Source of the DNA: Acidobacteriota bacterium
GTDB taxonomy: Bacteria; Acidobacteriota; Terriglobia; Acidiferrales; UBA7541
Assembly: GCA_013289955.1 (NCBI GenBank)
Contig: JABCYZ010000029.1
Coordinates: 23,071-87,070, forward strand
DNA: 64,000 nucleotides
Direction of reading: 5' to 3'
Shown: piece after piece, positions 7,003-15,223 of the stretch
How the letters are laid out: every line of letters starts with the position of its first letter
How positions within the stretch are numbered: the stretch's first letter is position 1
Notes under the pieces: model-generated
What the model was told of the DNA's origin: nothing
Seen by the model: the letters and a program-made list of their open reading frames with translations, nothing else
Database searches by the model: none
Position numbers and translations under genes: made by a program

Positions 7003-9255
7003 ATGCCTCAGGAATACATTGAGATCCGCGGCGCGCGTGAGAATAACCTCAAGAACGTCTCGCTGCGCATCCCCAAACGCAAGATTACCATCTTCACCGG
7101 AGTCTCGGGCTCCGGCAAATCGTCGATCGTCTTCGATACCGTCGCGACCGAAGCACAACGCCAGATGAACGAGAATTTCAGCATGTTCATCCGGACCTTT
7201 CTGCCGCGCTACTCCCAGCCGGACGCCGATGCTATTGAGAACCTGAGCATGCCGATCGTCGTGGACCAGAAACGGCTCGGCGGCGGGTCTCATTCGACGA
7301 TGGGCACAATCACCGATATCTACCCTGTGCTGCGCCGGTTGTATTCCCACATCGGCAAGCCGCATGTGGGACACACGAACGTCTTCTCCTTCAACGACCC
7401 AAAGGGCATGTGCCCGAACTGCAATGGCTTAGGCCGAAAGGTGGGCGTGGACCTGGATCTTTTCCTCGACAAATCCAAAACCCTGAACGAAGGGGCGATC
7501 CTGTTCAATGAATACGCCGTCGACAGCTGGGGCTGGAACTTCCTTGGCCAGTCGAAACTCTTCGACATGGACAAGAAGCTTTCGAAGTTCAGCGAAAAGG
7601 AAATGGACCTGCTCTTGTACAGCAAACCCTATAAAGTGAAAACAAAGGTCGGGGGCAAGAACATCAATATAACATGCGAAGGCATCATCAGCAGATTTAC
7701 CGCCAAGTACATCACGCGCGACGTGAAGACCATGTCGGAACGTACACAAAAGCTTGTGGCGCCTTATATCACGATGGCCCCGTGCACGGTATGCAAGGGC
7801 GCGCGCTTAAGTCAGGAAGTCCTGAAGTGCAAAATCGACGGATACAACATCGCTGAGCTGGCCTCGATGGAAGTGGGCCAGTTGATCGGTTTGATCAAGA
7901 TGATCAAGGAGCCGAAAGCCGCGCCCATTCTGAAAACACTGATCCAGCGTCTGCAATATCTAGTGGATATAGGCCTCGAATATCTCACCTTAAATCGTGA
8001 GACAGACACGCTCTCCGGCGGCGAATCGCAGCGCGTGAAGATAGTCAAGCACCTGAGCAGCAGTCTCGTGGACGTGATGTATGTGTTCGATGAGCCAAGC
8101 GTTGGTCTGCATCCGCGTGATGTGCATCGTTTGAATGAACTTCTTCAACAGTTGCGCGATCGAGGAAATACGGTTCTGGTGGTGGAACATGATCCTGATG
8201 TAATTAAGGTGGCTGACCACATCGTGGACCTCGGGCCGCACGCCGGGAGTCGGGGCGGTCAGGTCATGTACGAAGGTCCGTTCAAGAACCTGTTGAGCGC
8301 GGACACGCTGACCGGAAAATATATGAAACAGTCGGTTTCCATCAAAAGCGATTTCCGTTCTGCCAATGGAAAGCTGCCGATCAGGAATGCAAAAGCCAAC
8401 AACTTGCAGAACGTGAGCGTGGACATCCCGCAGGGTGTACTGACGGTGATCACAGGCGTGGCGGGTTCGGGGAAGAGCTCGCTCATTCATCAGACCTTTC
8501 TACGTCAGCACGCGGACACCATTGTGATCGACCAATCCCCGGTGGGTGTTTCGAGCCGGTCCAATCCCGGCACCTATACCGGCATCATGGACGAGGTGCG
8601 AAAAGCCTTCGCGGCTGCGAACAAGGTGAGCCCATCCCTGTTCAGCTTTAATTCGGAAGGAGCCTGCGAGAACTGTCAGGGACTGGGCGTGATCTACACG
8701 GAGATCCCCGCGATGGGCGAGGTCAAGTCTCCATGTGAGATCTGCGAGGGCAAGCGATTTAAAGATGATGTGCTGGAATACAAGCTCAACGGAAAATCGA
8801 TCAATGATGTGCTGGAAATGACCGTCAGGCAGGCGCTCGAATACTTCAAGATCGACAAGATCACTAGCAAGCTGCAGGCCATGAGCGACGTGGGCCTCGA
8901 TTACCTGACTCTGGGTCAGCCCTTGAGCACGCTCTCCGGTGGCGAGTGCCAGCGCATCAAACTGGCCAGTGAACTGCACAAACAGGGCAGCATCTATGTG
9001 CTGGATGAGCCCACAACCGGTTTACACATGTCCGATATCAGTCATCTGCTGGAGATCATGAACCGCCTCGTGGACGCGGGCAACACAGTCATTGTGATCG
9101 AACACAGCACAAGCGTGATCAAAAATGCAGACTGGATCATCGATCTGGGCCCTGAAGGGGGTACGAAGGGCGGCATGATCATGTTCGAGGGCACGCCCAG
9201 GCAGCTGCTTACTGCGAAGAATTCGCTGACCAGTGAGTACATCCGGAATCAATGA
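7003..9255 (+). CDS. Short UvrA-family ABC ATPase
   Basis: A 750-residue UvrA paralogue with two ABC ATPase modules. Walker A motifs GVSGSGKSS (about residue 33) and GVAGSGKSS (about 485), signature motifs LSGGESQRVK and LSGGECQRIK, and Walker B regions VFDEPSVGLHP and VLDEPTTGLH are all present. Zinc-type CxxC pairs occur at CPNCNG, CTVCKG, CENCQG and CEICEG. At 750 residues it is nearly 200 shorter than housekeeping UvrA (~940); the insertion that carries the UvrB contact appears reduced. Such short forms have been linked to drug resistance or undefined DNA-damage roles. The start at 7003 follows AGAGGAAAG; an upstream start at 6931 would add 24 poorly conserved residues. Confidence 0.9.
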   Translation: MPQEYIEIRGARENNLKNVSLRIPKRKITIFTGVSGSGKSSIVFDTVATEAQRQMNENFSMFIRTFLPRYSQPDADAIENLSMPIVVDQKRLGGGSHSTMGTITDIYPVLRRLYSHIGKPHVGHTNVFSFNDPKGMCPNCNGLGRKVGVDLDLFLDKSKTLNEGAILFNEYAVDSWGWNFLGQSKLFDMDKKLSKFSEKEMDLLLYSKPYKVKTKVGGKNINITCEGIISRFTAKYITRDVKTMSERTQKLVAPYITMAPCTVCKGARLSQEVLKCKIDGYNIAELASMEVGQLIGLIKMIKEPKAAPILKTLIQRLQYLVDIGLEYLTLNRETDTLSGGESQRVKIVKHLSSSLVDVMYVFDEPSVGLHPRDVHRLNELLQQLRDRGNTVLVVEHDPDVIKVADHIVDLGPHAGSRGGQVMYEGPFKNLLSADTLTGKYMKQSVSIKSDFRSANGKLPIRNAKANNLQNVSVDIPQGVLTVITGVAGSGKSSLIHQTFLRQHADTIVIDQSPVGVSSRSNPGTYTGIMDEVRKAFAAANKVSPSLFSFNSEGACENCQGLGVIYTEIPAMGEVKSPCEICEGKRFKDDVLEYKLNGKSINDVLEMTVRQALEYFKIDKITSKLQAMSDVGLDYLTLGQPLSTLSGGECQRIKLASELHKQGSIYVLDEPTTGLHMSDISHLLEIMNRLVDAGNTVIVIEHSTSVIKNADWIIDLGPEGGTKGGMIMFEGTPRQLLTAKNSLTSEYIRNQ

Positions 9256-9523
9256 CGTGATGGGCGATCGAGCCTCGGATTCCGCACGGCACGGGAAGGT
9301 CTCATCAACTCCGACGAACGCGAAGTCAATAGCGAGGCACAGTTCTTCCATGAGCTCCAAGCAGTTGTTTCCTCCTCAATTCTAAGCGAGGGAATCAAGG
9401 GACTTCATGCTCGCATAGTGTGGCAGGGTGTCGACGAAGCTTCGGAGTCCTTGAGACGGAAGTCTTTTCCGTTTGAAACAGTGAGGGTTTGGGAGTGAGG
9501 AAGGTCAAGAGACAAACGTATGC

Positions 9524-9757
9524 TCATTTTTGCAGATGCGCGGGTTCCGACCGCAGAGATCTACGCTGCCATGAAAATGGGGTTGCCTGACGTGGTGGCC
9601 GCCAATTAGCAGAAACGGAGCACAGATAAAAGCGGGCGTCGCAGTTCTCACAGCGAAACGGCCTGACAAAAAGTAAGGTAAGAATCGTCCTCTCCGCAAT
9701 TCCTTTGCGCTTCGATTGGTGGATCCACGCACATTCACACTCTGGACAACTCTTCAT
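9524..9757 (-). CDS. Small zinc-ribbon protein
   Basis: A 77-residue protein with CPEC (C4, C7) and CENC (C36, C39), enough to bind one zinc ion. The segment between the pairs is basic and then hydrophobic (RTILTLLFVRPFRC). I associate the pattern CPxC-x28-CxxCxxRF with many short acidobacterial proteins of unknown function. The start at 9757 is chosen because AGGAGA lies just upstream at normal spacing; the first two cysteines directly follow it. The gene is divergent from the diguanylate cyclase, and the region between them holds a long inverted repeat. Confidence 0.75.
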   Translation of the reverse strand: MKSCPECECAWIHQSKRKGIAERTILTLLFVRPFRCENCDARFYLCSVSANWRPPRQATPFSWQRRSLRSEPAHLQK

Positions 9758-9826
9758 GGTGATTCTCCTGATGCTGGATAAGGCTCGAAATTGCCAGTTC
9801 ATTTTGTACGAGGGAAAATCTAGGCA

Positions 9827-9897
9827 CTGTACCGTTTTGAACAGGCATCGGGTAACGATGTCCTCTCATTGAACAGCCCATGTTCAAAACGGTACAG
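9827..9897. repeat. 17-bp inverted repeat with competing internal hairpins
   Basis: CTGTACCGTTTTGAACA (9827-9843) is the exact reverse complement of 9881-9897, with a 37-base spacer. Inside the spacer CATCG-GGTAA-CGATG (9846-9860) forms a small hairpin. A second TTGAACA (9869-9875) can pair with the same TGTTCAA (9881-9887) through a 5-base loop, so the right arm has two exclusive partners. It lies between a divergent gene pair, 66-102 bases upstream of the diguanylate cyclase start. It may be an RNA switch in that leader, a double operator or a small mobile palindrome. Confidence 0.7.
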
Positions 9898-9998
9898 ACC
9901 CGGCTCTCCAGGGGGTATAGCCTTAGCGTGAAGGGGTCAACTTCCTGGCAGCTCATCCGCATTTGCGTGGGCGGCTGCGGTTGACGACGTGTGTCTCC

Positions 9999-11393
9999 AT
10001 GTCCAACCTGACGCAGAACGACTTGCGGTCCGATCTGGCGAGTTTCTGGTCGGAGAGCAAAGCTTCTCATCGGCGGCGCCTCCTCCGGGTCCTGTTTGTC
10101 CATCGCGATGCCGAGGTAGTTGACAACTGTCTCGAAGAGCTGAAAAAGGCGCAATTCATGGTGAGTGCCGATTTTGTTTTGAATCTTGCGCAGTGCGGAG
10201 AGCGGCTCCGTTCCCAATCCTACGATGTGGTGATTGCCGAGTATCCTTGCCCGAGCTTGAAAGGATCCGAGGCGCTGCAAGTCCTCCATAAACAATTGCA
10301 GGAAACGCCCTTGTTGTTCGTGGCCAGCGCCGTGAGAAGCGGATCCATTGCCCAACTGGCCGTGGACGGCGCGTTTGATTATGTTGAGCGTGAACACGTC
10401 GCTCAACTGCCCATGGCAGTTCGTCAAGCGCTGAACGAGCGTAGACTCCGAAGGGAGCTGGAAGATGCGCGACAGGCCTTGCGGCATTCCCAATCGCTGT
10501 ATCGCGCTCTGGTCGACAATCCCTCCTACGGAGTTTTTCGATGCGATGCGAAAGGAGAGACGCTCGACGTTAATCAAGCTTTGATAACCATGCTTGGTTA
10601 CGCCAGCAAGGAGGACCTTCTGGCTGCGAATCGTTCGACTGAACTTCTTTCCAGTTTCGAAAAGGGGTCATCCTTGGTAATGCCCTCTACCGGGGCAAAA
10701 CGGATCGAGCCGGTGGAAATAGAGTGGAAGCGGAAGGACGGAACAATTCTGCATGCCAGGCTAAGTGGCCGAGGCATCTACGACGACAATGGAAAGTTTG
10801 CTGGCCACGAAATCATCGCCGTAGACGTTACCGAGCAGCGAACTCTTGAAGACCAACTGCGGCGCCAGGCCTTGAGTGATTCGCTGACCGGCCTGTCCAA
10901 TCACCGCCGCTTATTTGAAGTGCTGCAGGCCGAGATCTGCCGATCCAGCCGAACCAGCAGGGAATTCTCCCTTATATTGCTAGACCTAGACGGATTGAAG
11001 GAGATTAACGATCGATTTGGCCACCCCACGGGGGACCGGGCGCTCTGCCGGCTCGGGCAAATTCTGCGGGATTGCTGCCGTTCCATTGACACTGCGGCGC
11101 GCCACGGTGGAGATGAGTTTGCCCTGGTGCTGCCCGAAACAGGTATAGCCGCCGCCACATTGGTGGCGCACAGGATTTGCGATCTTCTTAGGAAAGAAAC
11201 CGAAGAGCCCGCACTTTCGGTGAGCGTCGGAATCGCCAGTCATCCGAGAGACGCCGAAACCATCGGAACACTGCTGTATGCAGCAGACAGGGCCCTCTAT
11301 GCGATGAAAGACAAGAGGCCGGCAGGCGCTCGTACGGAACCAGTCCCAATCGAAAATGCCAATAATTTGGAGAAGAGGAAATCGAATGGATGA
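9999..11393 (+). CDS. Diguanylate cyclase with degenerate receiver and PAS domains
   Basis: Synthesises cyclic di-GMP from two GTP. Order: a receiver-like domain (about residues 30-150) in which the usual phosphorylated Asp region reads VVIAEYPCPS, so phosphorylation is doubtful; a PAS domain (about 165-285, LVDNPSYGVFRCDAKGETL); and a GGDEF domain (about 300-455). The active-site GGDEF is intact at residues 370-374. The product-inhibition I-site RxxD is present as RSID (361-364), five residues before it. No membrane segment is seen, so it is cytoplasmic. The ATG at 9999 is preferred; a TTG at 9963 is possible. Its stop overlaps the next gene by eight bases. Confidence 0.9.
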   Translation: MSNLTQNDLRSDLASFWSESKASHRRRLLRVLFVHRDAEVVDNCLEELKKAQFMVSADFVLNLAQCGERLRSQSYDVVIAEYPCPSLKGSEALQVLHKQLQETPLLFVASAVRSGSIAQLAVDGAFDYVEREHVAQLPMAVRQALNERRLRRELEDARQALRHSQSLYRALVDNPSYGVFRCDAKGETLDVNQALITMLGYASKEDLLAANRSTELLSSFEKGSSLVMPSTGAKRIEPVEIEWKRKDGTILHARLSGRGIYDDNGKFAGHEIIAVDVTEQRTLEDQLRRQALSDSLTGLSNHRRLFEVLQAEICRSSRTSREFSLILLDLDGLKEINDRFGHPTGDRALCRLGQILRDCCRSIDTAARHGGDEFALVLPETGIAAATLVAHRICDLLRKETEEPALSVSVGIASHPRDAETIGTLLYAADRALYAMKDKRPAGARTEPVPIENANNLEKRKSNG

Positions 11394-11874
11394 GCGGCGC
11401 TCCCGCCAGCGCGAAAGATGGCTGGTTCCTCTGCAGGCACAGCGCTCTGAAGGCAGAGTTCAATACCTGCTGGAAACGGAAGAGCGAATACTTCGGTCGA
11501 TTGCTGTCCGAGCGCCAGTTCCTCGGATCCTGAACGAAATCTGTACAGCTCTCGATTGCCAGATCGGCAACATGGTTTCTCTCATTTCTCTGCCGCAAGG
11601 CGACAATGTAGGTACAGGAGAAGTTGCGCGCAACGCCGCTCTTTTTGGGCTGCACATTTTTTCTTCCGCAGGCATCTTTGGTCAATGCGGTGAAGAGCTT
11701 GGCTCGTTAGAGATGTACTGTTGCACTGCGCGCAACCCTTCTTCTTCCGAGCTTCAATGGATTGAACGGGCTGTGTGTTTGGCCGCGATTGCGATGGGAT
11801 GCGAGACGGAGTCGGACCATCAAGACAACCGTCGTTTGCCGGAAAAAAGACTTGCCCGTAGAAACGCGCTCTGA
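11386..11874 (+). CDS. GAF-like sensory protein
   Basis: A 162-residue protein consisting almost entirely of a GAF-like domain. The pattern VPRILNEICTALDCQ, then ALFGLHIFSSAGIFGQCGEELGSLEMYC and ending ELQWIERAVCLAAIAMG follows the strand-helix order of GAF domains in acidobacterial sensors (…ilGtfamYyrepr…e…ie.at.laaiAi). No output domain is attached. The start at 11386 overlaps the cyclase stop (ATGGATGA) and has a GGAGAAGAGGAA ribosome site, so the two proteins are probably made together. It may sense a ligand or redox state for the cyclase. The GAF call is by eye and the domain is shorter than usual. Confidence 0.65.
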   Translation: MDERRSRQRERWLVPLQAQRSEGRVQYLLETEERILRSIAVRAPVPRILNEICTALDCQIGNMVSLISLPQGDNVGTGEVARNAALFGLHIFSSAGIFGQCGEELGSLEMYCCTARNPSSSELQWIERAVCLAAIAMGCETESDHQDNRRLPEKRLARRNAL

Positions 11875-11978
11875 TGGCTTGTTCTAAGGAACTAATCTTC
11901 AGCTCGTCAAAACCTTCTTTCACCCATAAACCCACGCTCTGGATTTTCGGCGACGGCATGTAGAAATGCCGCTTGGTG

Positions 11979-12659
11979 TCACTCGTGCAGGACGACACTC
12001 AAAAGAGAAGTATTGATGTGCAGGCCGCCGTTGTATTTGATGAAACCGAGTTTCCTGAATTTGTTCATGAAAAAATTTACCCTGGACCGCGTTGTGCCGA
12101 TCATTTCCGCAAGCGTTTCTTGGGAAATAGTGGGCAGCACCGCGTGGATTGTATCCTCCTTGCCGTAACGGGCGAGCAAGAGAAGCGTGCGGGCGAGCCG
12201 CTTTTCGCTCGAATTGAAAAGTTGATCCACCAAGTCCTCTTCGATGCGAATGTTCCGGGCAAGCATGAAAGCGATGAACCTATCGGAGAGGGCGTTCTGT
12301 TCGTGAAGCACCCTGAACATTTCATTCTTCTCAATGACGAGTACGACGCTCAGTGAAATAGCCCTGGCGGTCCCCATACGAACGGCCTGGCCCGCGAGGC
12401 AGCCTTCCCCAAAGAAATCGCCCGGTCCCAGGATGGCGACGACGGCCTCTTTGCCGCTCTCACTGACAACGGAGAGCCTCACATTGCCTTCTCGCAAATA
12501 GATGACGCCGGTGGCGGCATCGCCTTGAGAGTAGACGATCTCCGTTTTTTTGAACTCTCTAACTCTTCTTGCGACACCGGCCGAGTCCAAAAAAGCCTGT
12601 GCATCGAACTTGCCCTTGTCAGGTGCAACAGTCTGGGGCTTCTTGTTTCTGGGTTTCAT
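11979..12659 (-). CDS. Crp/Fnr-family transcription regulator (copy 1)
   Basis: A 226-residue regulator with a cyclic-nucleotide-binding-type sensor domain (about residues 35-140, IVYSQGDAATGVIYLREGNV, PGDFFGEGCLAG) and a C-terminal winged helix (about 170-215, ISQETLAEMIGTTRSRVNFFM). No cysteines suggest an iron-sulfur cluster like that of Fnr. A very similar paralogue lies at 24472-25155, and the helix TTRSRVNFFMNKFRKLGF is identical in both. It is encoded nine bases after a 63-residue conserved small gene. Length and domains are complete. The effector is not known. Confidence 0.88.
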   Translation of the reverse strand: MKPRNKKPQTVAPDKGKFDAQAFLDSAGVARRVREFKKTEIVYSQGDAATGVIYLREGNVRLSVVSESGKEAVVAILGPGDFFGEGCLAGQAVRMGTARAISLSVVLVIEKNEMFRVLHEQNALSDRFIAFMLARNIRIEEDLVDQLFNSSEKRLARTLLLLARYGKEDTIHAVLPTISQETLAEMIGTTRSRVNFFMNKFRKLGFIKYNGGLHINTSLLSVVLHE

Positions 12660-12667
12660 GTTTACCT

Positions 12668-12859
12668 TTATGGAGCTATCTCACCTAATGTAGGTGGCTG
12701 AAAGGATTGTCCGTCCGCTTCGGAGAAGACATCGTTCAGAGTTTCCTTATCGATTTCTGGATACCGTGCGTTTGCCGCTTCTGCCCGGAGTTGTTCTTCC
12801 ATAATTTTTCTGACAATCTCCAGGGGAACCTGCTGGTAATGAGTTTTCAAATTCAACAT
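12668..12859 (-). CDS. Small conserved protein preceding a Crp/Fnr gene
   Basis: A 63-residue soluble protein, MLNLKTHYQQVPLEIVRKIM and so on, with no cysteines or membrane segment. It begins with an amphipathic helix. It lies only eight bases upstream of the Crp/Fnr regulator on the same strand, so both are likely co-transcribed. The region upstream contains GGAGG-ACTCT-CCTCC (12969-12983), a small perfect hairpin. I recall similar short proteins in Acidobacteriota but no function. A regulator partner or transcript leader peptide is possible. Confidence 0.6.
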   Translation of the reverse strand: MLNLKTHYQQVPLEIVRKIMEEQLRAEAANARYPEIDKETLNDVFSEADGQSFQPPTLGEIAP

Positions 12860-13103
12860 GAGAACTCTCCGATGGCACTGAGGCTAGCAGAAGAGAAATC
12901 ATACGGGTTAACTCTTTTGTTATCCGAACAGCTGCGTTAGGCGAGGCTGGAACGCTCGCTTAGCCTAGCGGAGGACTCTCCTCCCCCATAAAACCCTGTC
13001 GATTCTTCGTTTTTGCAGCTTTGATTTTTCACTTGTAGGGCTCGCTACGACGCGATACGATAAGGCAACGTTTGTTTAGCGCGTCACCGCAAGGAAGGCT
13101 TAT

Positions 13104-13388
13104 ATGGGGAGCGCCCAGTTGAAAACCGGACCCACGCACTTCAAGACCATGGTGCAATTGGATGTGCCGCAAGGCCGCAATGGGAAGCATAAGGTGATTG
13201 TCAGCACCATCCTCAAGGACTTGGACCGTCTAAAAGATGGTGCGGCACTTAAGGTCCCACTGGCTGATTTGGTGGGATCAAAAGAAAAAGTTCGGTCCGC
13301 GCTGAATCGCGCTACTCGGAAAGCTGGTCGCAGGGTTGCGACAGCCAGTGACGCGAATTTCTTGTACGTCTGGAACATCATCGAATAA
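13104..13388 (+). CDS. Hypothetical basic protein
   Basis: A 94-residue, Lys/Arg-rich soluble protein with no recognised domain. It opens MGSAQLKTGPTHFKTMVQLD, contains the acidic-basic stretch ILKDLDRLKDGAALKVPLAD and ends FLYVWNIIE. Its start is supported by AAGGAAGG at 13091-13098. It reads as a genuine coding frame with charge periodicity (LNRATRKAGRRVATAS) rather than a shadow. A nucleic-acid-binding role is possible because of the basic face, but I cannot support it. Confidence 0.65.
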   Translation: MGSAQLKTGPTHFKTMVQLDVPQGRNGKHKVIVSTILKDLDRLKDGAALKVPLADLVGSKEKVRSALNRATRKAGRRVATASDANFLYVWNIIE

Positions 13389-13663
13389 CGCGAGCCCTCC
13401 AGCGTTTGCCCCCGTCATCGGTCTTTCACGCGCGGAATTCCGTGCGCCGACAATCTTCGAAACTGTATACAAGGGAACAGACGTCCGTCTCGAGAAGGCT
13501 CAAGATGGCGTCGTGGCAAATGGATTGTGGTGTTGGCCAGTCCGTCTTCTCCGGCAAAATCTCCACGGCCCGCATAAGCGCTGAGGACATCGAACAACAC
13601 ACTAGTGGCTCTTGGGATCCGTGTCGGAGTGTGTCCCAGCACGGACAGAAAGGTAAGAAAAGC

Positions 13664-13852
13664 GTGCCTCTCATTCAAATTCTACTTGCCCTGATCGTAG
13701 TGGGCGTCCTGCTGTGGCTGGTGAATCGTTTCATCCCGATGGCGGGCAGTATTAAGTCGATCCTGAACGCGGTCGTCGTCATCTGCGTTGTGTTGTGGCT
13801 CCTCAATGTATTTGGATTGTTCCACTCCCTTTCGCGAATCCGCGTTGGCTAA
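13664..13852 (+). CDS. Thivi_2564-family small membrane protein
   Basis: A 62-residue protein with two membrane helices: PLIQILLALIVVGVLLWLVN and SILNAVVVICVVLWLLNVFG, joined by a short loop RFIPMAGSIK. This two-helix hairpin with a conserved Ile-Pro-Met turn matches the Thivi_2564 family. The start is GTG at 13664 with AGAAAGGTAAG upstream; an open frame extending back to 13406 has no hydrophobic or conserved sequence. Such proteins are widespread in Gram-negative genomes and have no known function. Confidence 0.8.
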   Translation: MPLIQILLALIVVGVLLWLVNRFIPMAGSIKSILNAVVVICVVLWLLNVFGLFHSLSRIRVG

Positions 13853-13985
13853 CAAACGCGGCAGAGTGAGGGTAGTGCCGCAGGGATGGCCTGCGGGCCA
13901 GGTATGGGAAGCAACAATTGGAAACAATAGGGGCAGCATGTACGGCAAGTCATGAGCGCAAGAGTAAGTGCAACGGAGATAAGAC

Positions 13986-14705
13986 ATGAAACCAATCGGA
14001 GTAATCAGTACTGCTGCTCTGCTTCTGATTTTCGGGAGCGCGCAGCCGGCTACCGCACGCCAGGAAAAACCGCAAGAAAAGGCCCGGCCGGCACAACAGG
14101 AAAAAGCCACGCCTGAAAAGCAAGAGCAAGCCAAGCCCGCAGAACATCAGACGCAAGCTAAACCGGAAAAACAGGAACAAGCTAGGGCGCCGAAACAAGA
14201 GGCCCCGGCCAAGCCGGCCAAGCAACAGCAGGCCAAGACCTCGAGGCCGGAAGCGCAGGCAAAACCTGGAAAACAGCAGCAACAAGCGAAGGCCCCGAAA
14301 CAGGCCCAAGCCAAGCCTGAAAGACAGCAGCAAGCCAAGGCGCAGCAACAACCTCACCAGCAGGCAGTCAGATCTTCTCAACCTCCCCGGCGCACCCAAC
14401 AGGCAATTGCCAGACAGCGCGCACAGCCGGCGCTTCGGCTCAGCGCCAGAGGCAGCGGTCGAATTCCAGACGACCGTTTCCGGGCCAGTTTTGGCAGCGG
14501 GCACAACTTCCACATGGGCAATCCGGTTTTGGTTGGCGGATATTCGCGCTTCCAGTACAGCGGCTTTTGGTTTGGATTTGTTGAACCATGGCCAGTCGGC
14601 TGGTACTATACAGATAACGTATACATCGATTATGTAGACGGTGGCTATTACATGTACAACCCGTACTATCCCGGCGCCCGCTTCTCCATCAGCGTCGTGA
14701 TCTAA
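13986..14705 (+). CDS. Exported protein with Lys/Gln/Ala/Pro-rich repeat region
   Basis: A signal peptide (residues 1-24, cleavage near PATARQ) is followed by about 130 residues built from short imperfect repeats such as QAKPEKQEQ, QAKPAKQQQ and QAKPGKQQQ. The last ~85 residues are different: aromatic and Gly-rich (GFWFGFVEPWPVGWYY, GYYMYNPYYPG). The repeat part is highly basic and probably disordered, fit for binding anionic envelope polymers. The Tyr/Trp-rich C-terminus resembles short domains found on many acidobacterial exported proteins. The start at ATG 13986 follows CAACGGAGATAAGAC. Function is unknown; the periplasm or cell surface is the likely location. Confidence 0.75.
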   Translation: MKPIGVISTAALLLIFGSAQPATARQEKPQEKARPAQQEKATPEKQEQAKPAEHQTQAKPEKQEQARAPKQEAPAKPAKQQQAKTSRPEAQAKPGKQQQQAKAPKQAQAKPERQQQAKAQQQPHQQAVRSSQPPRRTQQAIARQRAQPALRLSARGSGRIPDDRFRASFGSGHNFHMGNPVLVGGYSRFQYSGFWFGFVEPWPVGWYYTDNVYIDYVDGGYYMYNPYYPGARFSISVVI

Positions 14706-14830
14706 CACTCGGCATTGTGCGGGGATCGGATACCATCCGACCCGGTGCGGAAATCCATTGAGAAATGGGAATCTCGCCGGGGCGGAAAACTTGAATACCG
14801 TTGTAGCAATTCGTTGGGAAGGAGCAAATC

Positions 14831-14986
14831 ATGCTTGGAACTATCTTAATTATCCTTTTGATTTTGGCGCTCTTTGGCGCACTTCCGCGATGGTCGCACA
14901 GCCGAGATTGGGGCTACCGGCCGACCGGAGGCCTCGGGCTGATTCTCATCATTGTCGTAATTCTAGTGCTACTCGGACGCATATAG
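14831..14986 (+). CDS. DUF3309-family small membrane protein
   Basis: A 51-residue protein with a first helix MLGTILIILLILALFGALPR, a polar turn WSHSRDWGYRPTGG, and a second helix LGLILIIVVILVLLGRI. This is the complete layout of DUF3309 proteins, which are small two-helix membrane proteins of unknown role. AAGGAG at 14819-14824 lies upstream of the ATG. It is too short for many gene callers. The neighbours are also small envelope proteins, which suggests a shared stress or envelope setting. Confidence 0.85.
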   Translation: MLGTILIILLILALFGALPRWSHSRDWGYRPTGGLGLILIIVVILVLLGRI

Positions 14987-15019
14987 ATCTTGCCGCTCCT
15001 GACGGGCCGGAGGTACGCA

Positions 15020-15223
15020 ATGGATGAGTCCAGGCTGCACGCAATCCAGTTTCTCGAAAAAGAGATCAAGACTTACGCAGCGCTTTCCTTGTTTTTGTCC
15101 AAGCGGGGAATCAAGGTTGATCTGCTCCTGGGAGCGAAAAAAGTACTGATCAGCCCGTCCTTCTACAAAGAGCGACTGAAAGAAGCGAAGAAACTTGTCC
15201 ACGAACTCAGAAGCTCGAAGTAG
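15020..15223 (+). CDS. Hypothetical small soluble protein
   Basis: A 67-residue protein, MDESRLHAIQFLEKEIKTYA onward, with two predicted amphipathic helices separated by SKRGIKVDLLLGAKKVLISP. It is Lys- and Glu-rich and has no membrane segment. The start is ATG 15020 with GGAGG at 15009-15013. The 3' end overlaps the start of the phospholipase-like gene by 29 bases in another frame. I do not recognise the family. Confidence 0.6.
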   Translation: MDESRLHAIQFLEKEIKTYAALSLFLSKRGIKVDLLLGAKKVLISPSFYKERLKEAKKLVHELRSSK

